Origin: Dehalococcoidia bacterium
Lineage (GTDB): Bacteria; Chloroflexota; Dehalococcoidia; GIF9; UBA5629
Assembly (NCBI GenBank): GCA_014384515.1
Contig: JACNFS010000049.1
Span: 1 to 7,582 of the forward strand
Reading direction: 5' to 3'
DNA: 7,582 nucleotides
Part shown: in pieces, positions 5,580-7,582 of the stretch
How the letters are laid out: each line of letters begins with the position of its first letter
Position numbering within the stretch: position 1 is the stretch's first letter
Translations under genes and position numbers: made by a program
Notes under the pieces: model-generated
Told to the model about the DNA's origin: nothing
Seen by the model: only the letters and a program-made list of their open reading frames with translations
Database searches by the model: none

Positions 5580-7007
5580 ATGAAGGTGCTCATTCTTCAT
5601 TTTCGTTCCGCTCCTAACCATGACTCACAGGAACTGCGGCACCGTAGGCGGGCAAGTGAAGTTGACTCGGCCGGCACCGATGGCGTGTCACTGGAGATGA
5701 TGAAGCGTAGGACTCTCCTTGAAGCCATGGGCCATGAGGTATCGATTTGCTCAGCCTATGACTGGGCCGACTTTCCAGTGCCTGCTCTGGAGTTTGACTC
5801 CGAAGAAGTGATGCAGATGATGCAGAATCTGTTCGGGCCTGGGGTGGTGGACTCTGCCAGTGAGGCTGAGCTGAAAAGAGCATTTCATATCGCCTTTTTG
5901 GAGTTGAAGCAGGAACTGGGCAGGGTGATTACCGATTCCGCACCAGGCATACTATTTGTCCACAACATACTGTCTCTTCCTGTGCATCCGGTCGCCACCG
6001 TAGCTCTAGCCAACCTACTGAGAGAGACCGGGCTACCCTGTGCGGCAATCCATCATGATGTCTTAAGTGAAGGCGCTTACAAATTCACGCCCACATGCGA
6101 TTTCGCTAAATCGATTCTCAAGAAATACTTTCCACCAACAATGCCCAACCTTGGACATTGGACGATCAACTCACGCAACCAGAGGTCTCTCAAGAAGAAA
6201 GGTATTCAAGCCAACCTCATCCACGATACGATGGACTTTGACCAAACGCTTGACGTGGCGGAGCAAACCAGAATTCGAGCGGCTCTTCGTGGAAAGTATA
6301 GTATCAAGCCAAATGACATCGTACTCTTCGTGGGATCCCGCATTGTTCCCAACAAGCAGATAGAACTAGCTGGGCACTTGGCTGCAATGCTGCAGAGTCT
6401 CCGCCAAGAGATAGTCGGTAGGAAGCTCTACCACGGTGGGGTATTCCGTGAAGAGAGCCGCCTGGTGCTTGTCCTGGCAGGGCGGCCCGAGCGTGCCTTT
6501 GGTGATTACCGGGAAAGACTCTTCGAGCTTTTCGACGCTCTGGGGATCGCTTGGATGTACGTGGGGAACGAGGTGCGCCCCATACGCTGGGAGGACGAAG
6601 GATTCTATGCCCTATACCCGGACATGTATGCCATGGCTGACTTCGTGCTGTACCCCACTGGTTGGGAAGGATTCGGCAACCAGCTTCTTGAAGCCTTTGC
6701 CGCTGGCTTACCCGTAGCGGTATTCGAGTACCCGGTTTTCAAGGAGGATATCGCTCCAAAAGGCGTTAGGGTAGTATCCCTTGGAGACACCATCCTTGAG
6801 AAGAGAGACCTGGCAGACTTTGCTGAACTGCCCGCTGAAGTCATTTCCCGCGCTGCGCACGAAATGATAGCCATCATGACGACTCCCGAGAGTTATCAAA
6901 GCATCACTGCCCACAATATCATGATGGGTAGAAGGTATTTTGGCTTTGATGTACTTAGGACTCATCTGCGTGAAGCGATAAACGGCGCTGATTCCTGCGG
7001 AGATTAG
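5580..7007 (+). CDS. GT4-family retaining glycosyltransferase
   Basis: The protein has 475 residues. ATG 5580 is preceded by GGGGAG with 8-nt spacing and begins with a GT-B first strand (MKVLILHFRS). GTDGVSLEMMKRR (32-44) is the N-terminal loop typical of GT4. HNILSLPVHP (128-137) and HHDV (158-161) mark the acceptor-side domain. VGSRIVPNKQIELA (251-264) opens the C-domain. GWEGFGNQLLEAFAAGLPVA (361-380) contains the E-x7-E pair E363/E371 that binds the donor nucleotide sugar, followed by YPVFKEDI (384-391). No signal peptide or membrane helix is seen, so it acts in the cytoplasm. The HNxxSLP...HHD pattern recalls GT4 enzymes that glycosylate small soluble acceptors; mannosylglucosylglycerate synthase is a candidate from memory, not established. 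It is only remotely similar to the divergent GT4 neighbour, so the two probably catalyse different steps. A short TCTCT/AGAGA repeat (7008-7022) follows the stop. Confidence 0.93.
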   Translation: MKVLILHFRSAPNHDSQELRHRRRASEVDSAGTDGVSLEMMKRRTLLEAMGHEVSICSAYDWADFPVPALEFDSEEVMQMMQNLFGPGVVDSASEAELKRAFHIAFLELKQELGRVITDSAPGILFVHNILSLPVHPVATVALANLLRETGLPCAAIHHDVLSEGAYKFTPTCDFAKSILKKYFPPTMPNLGHWTINSRNQRSLKKKGIQANLIHDTMDFDQTLDVAEQTRIRAALRGKYSIKPNDIVLFVGSRIVPNKQIELAGHLAAMLQSLRQEIVGRKLYHGGVFREESRLVLVLAGRPERAFGDYRERLFELFDALGIAWMYVGNEVRPIRWEDEGFYALYPDMYAMADFVLYPTGWEGFGNQLLEAFAAGLPVAVFEYPVFKEDIAPKGVRVVSLGDTILEKRDLADFAELPAEVISRAAHEMIAIMTTPESYQSITAHNIMMGRRYFGFDVLRTHLREAINGADSCGD

Positions 7008-7122
7008 TCTCTAAGCGAGAGAAGGTATTATCATCCCTGCTCCATTAGATTAGATGCCAGTGCTCTCGTTGCTAAAGCAAACCACACGGGTTTAAGAACC
7101 TAAGCAGGTAATGGTTACGCTG

Positions 7123-7320
7123 TTATCGAAACTCCTTTGGAACGAGATCGGCAATTTTGGCTGTGGCAACCCCAATTACCGTGTCCGAGGCGCCGTACAT
7201 AGTATACTAACACTTGGTCTCTGGCATCAAGCATCGGAAATGCGAACCTTATGCCGGCAATGATGCGTCTGGCAGCCGGGTTAATGGCAACAACTTCCGG
7301 GAGTCTGCGGAATGGTTTCG
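7123..7320 (-). pseudogene. Decayed GH130 C-terminal fragment, frameshifted
   Basis: On the minus strand one frame reads LPEVVAINPAARR, then IRFAFPMLDARDQVLVYY (ending near 7205). At that point the frame changes. The next frame reads YGASDTVIGVATAKIAD, then LVPKEFR and a TAA stop (7125-7123). Joined, this gives the GH130 C-terminal signature, FxFP...LVYYGAxDTVIGVATAKL. The junction holds four extra bases between TAT and GGC (net +1). The second frame is closed by TAG just upstream, so no reading joins them without a shift. Signs of homology fade upstream: a Trp near 7405 and FYH near 7340 could be remnants of the GWLLxYHG block, but in conflicting frames and with an in-frame stop. It is most likely a relic of a GH130 gene whose front is lost. 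Confidence 0.65.
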
Positions 7321-7348
7321 GCTCCGCCCGACCTATGGTAGAATGTGG

Positions 7349-7380
7349 GCCACCACATAGTGGCATGGGCTTGCCCCATG
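7349..7380. repeat. Two tandem short inverted repeats
   Basis: GCCAC (7349-7353) pairs with GTGGC (7360-7364) across 6 nt, and CATGGG (7364-7369) pairs with CCCATG (7375-7380) across 5 nt. They share the base at 7364. No T-run follows on either strand. Role unknown. Confidence 0.3.
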
Positions 7381-7582
7381 AACAGAGCTATGAGGAGAAA
7401 AACCAGTGGGCAATTGACAACCGGCCTCGTGTAACGGAATCGGCTCCGGTGGATGGTCGGCTGCCTGTTAATTTGTGGCGAGTTCACAAAGCGCAACTGT
7501 GTCAGCGATTTGCTGATACTCACGCGGGTAGAGTGTCGTCGCTGGTTTGTGCTTTGGCGGACCGATAAGGAAGAACGAAGGA

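Larger units (their letters stand above)
7008..7582. other. 575-bp region without an intact gene
   Basis: Apart from the GH130 relic, no gene is supported. Immediately after the GT4 stop is a weak 5-bp hairpin (7008-7022) with no T-run. At 7349-7380 two small hairpins stand in tandem (GCCAC/GTGGC and CATGGG/CCCATG). TTGACA occurs at 7414-7419 (plus) but has no good -10 at 16-18 bp. The window ends in purine-rich AAGGAAGAACGAAGGA, which could be the ribosome binding site of a plus-strand gene starting just past 7582. Confidence 0.5.

Noticed and set aside
7008..7022. TCTCT/AGAGA hairpin right after the GT4 stop as a terminator
   Set aside because: The stem is only 5 bp and no T-run follows, so an intrinsic terminator is not supported.
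7414..7419. TTGACA as the -35 of a plus-strand promoter
   Set aside because: No acceptable -10 hexamer lies 16-18 bp downstream.
7281..7523. Minus-strand open frame with a signal-peptide-like hydrophobic run (VFLLIALFMGQAHA)
   Set aside because: The run is short and sits mid-ORF, the rest is featureless, and the frame overlaps the decayed GH130 sequence. Treated as chance.
7251..7568. Plus-strand open frame of 105 codons
   Set aside because: It is antisense to the GH130 relic for part of its length, shows no recognisable motif, and has no good RBS.

Overview
The window carries three carbohydrate-active genes and their regulatory DNA. It looks like a bacterial chromosomal segment: Shine-Dalgarno sites precede all three starts and the promoters are of sigma-70 type. 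Base composition is intermediate and codon use is mixed, with no strong bias. Large GT/GH130 proteins and GT4 enzymes of this kind would fit Chloroflexota or another deep-branching anaerobic or thermophilic group. That placement is an impression, because there is no rRNA, tRNA or housekeeping marker here.

Layout. (1) Positions 1-3396, minus strand: one uninterrupted frame of 1132 codons that continues past the left edge. Its N-terminus is a GT-A glycosyltransferase of the GT81/GT2 type (mannosylglycerate or glucosyl-3-phosphoglycerate synthase-like). A middle section of about 430 residues is not recognised. Its C-terminus is the start of a GH130 five-bladed-propeller phosphorylase. (2) Positions 3397-3863: a non-coding stretch with an extended -10 promoter, a leader of about 195 nt, a 12-bp palindrome next to the ribosome binding site and two hairpins. 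(3) Positions 3864-5177, minus: a GT-B (GT4-like) glycosyltransferase. (4) Positions 5178-5579: a divergent control region with two back-to-back promoters. The minus one matches the sigma-70 consensus exactly (TTGACA, 17 bp, TATAAT). (5) Positions 5580-7007, plus: a second, different GT4 glycosyltransferase with a clear E-x7-E motif. (6) Positions 7008-7582: no intact gene, but a decayed GH130 C-terminus on the minus strand, split by a frameshift.

Working model (inference): three glycosyltransferases and a mannoside-type phosphorylase form a small locus that builds and recycles a mannose- or glucose-containing glycoside. Candidates are a glycerate-based compatible solute such as glucosylglycerate or mannosylglucosylglycerate, or a short mannan reserve. 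The divergent promoters, and a nearly identical palindrome (AGGTAGCTACCT / AGGTAGCGACCT on the minus strand) in the leaders of both minus-strand genes, suggest shared control. The most unusual items are the GT + unknown + GH130 fusion and the GH130 relic at the other end of the locus.
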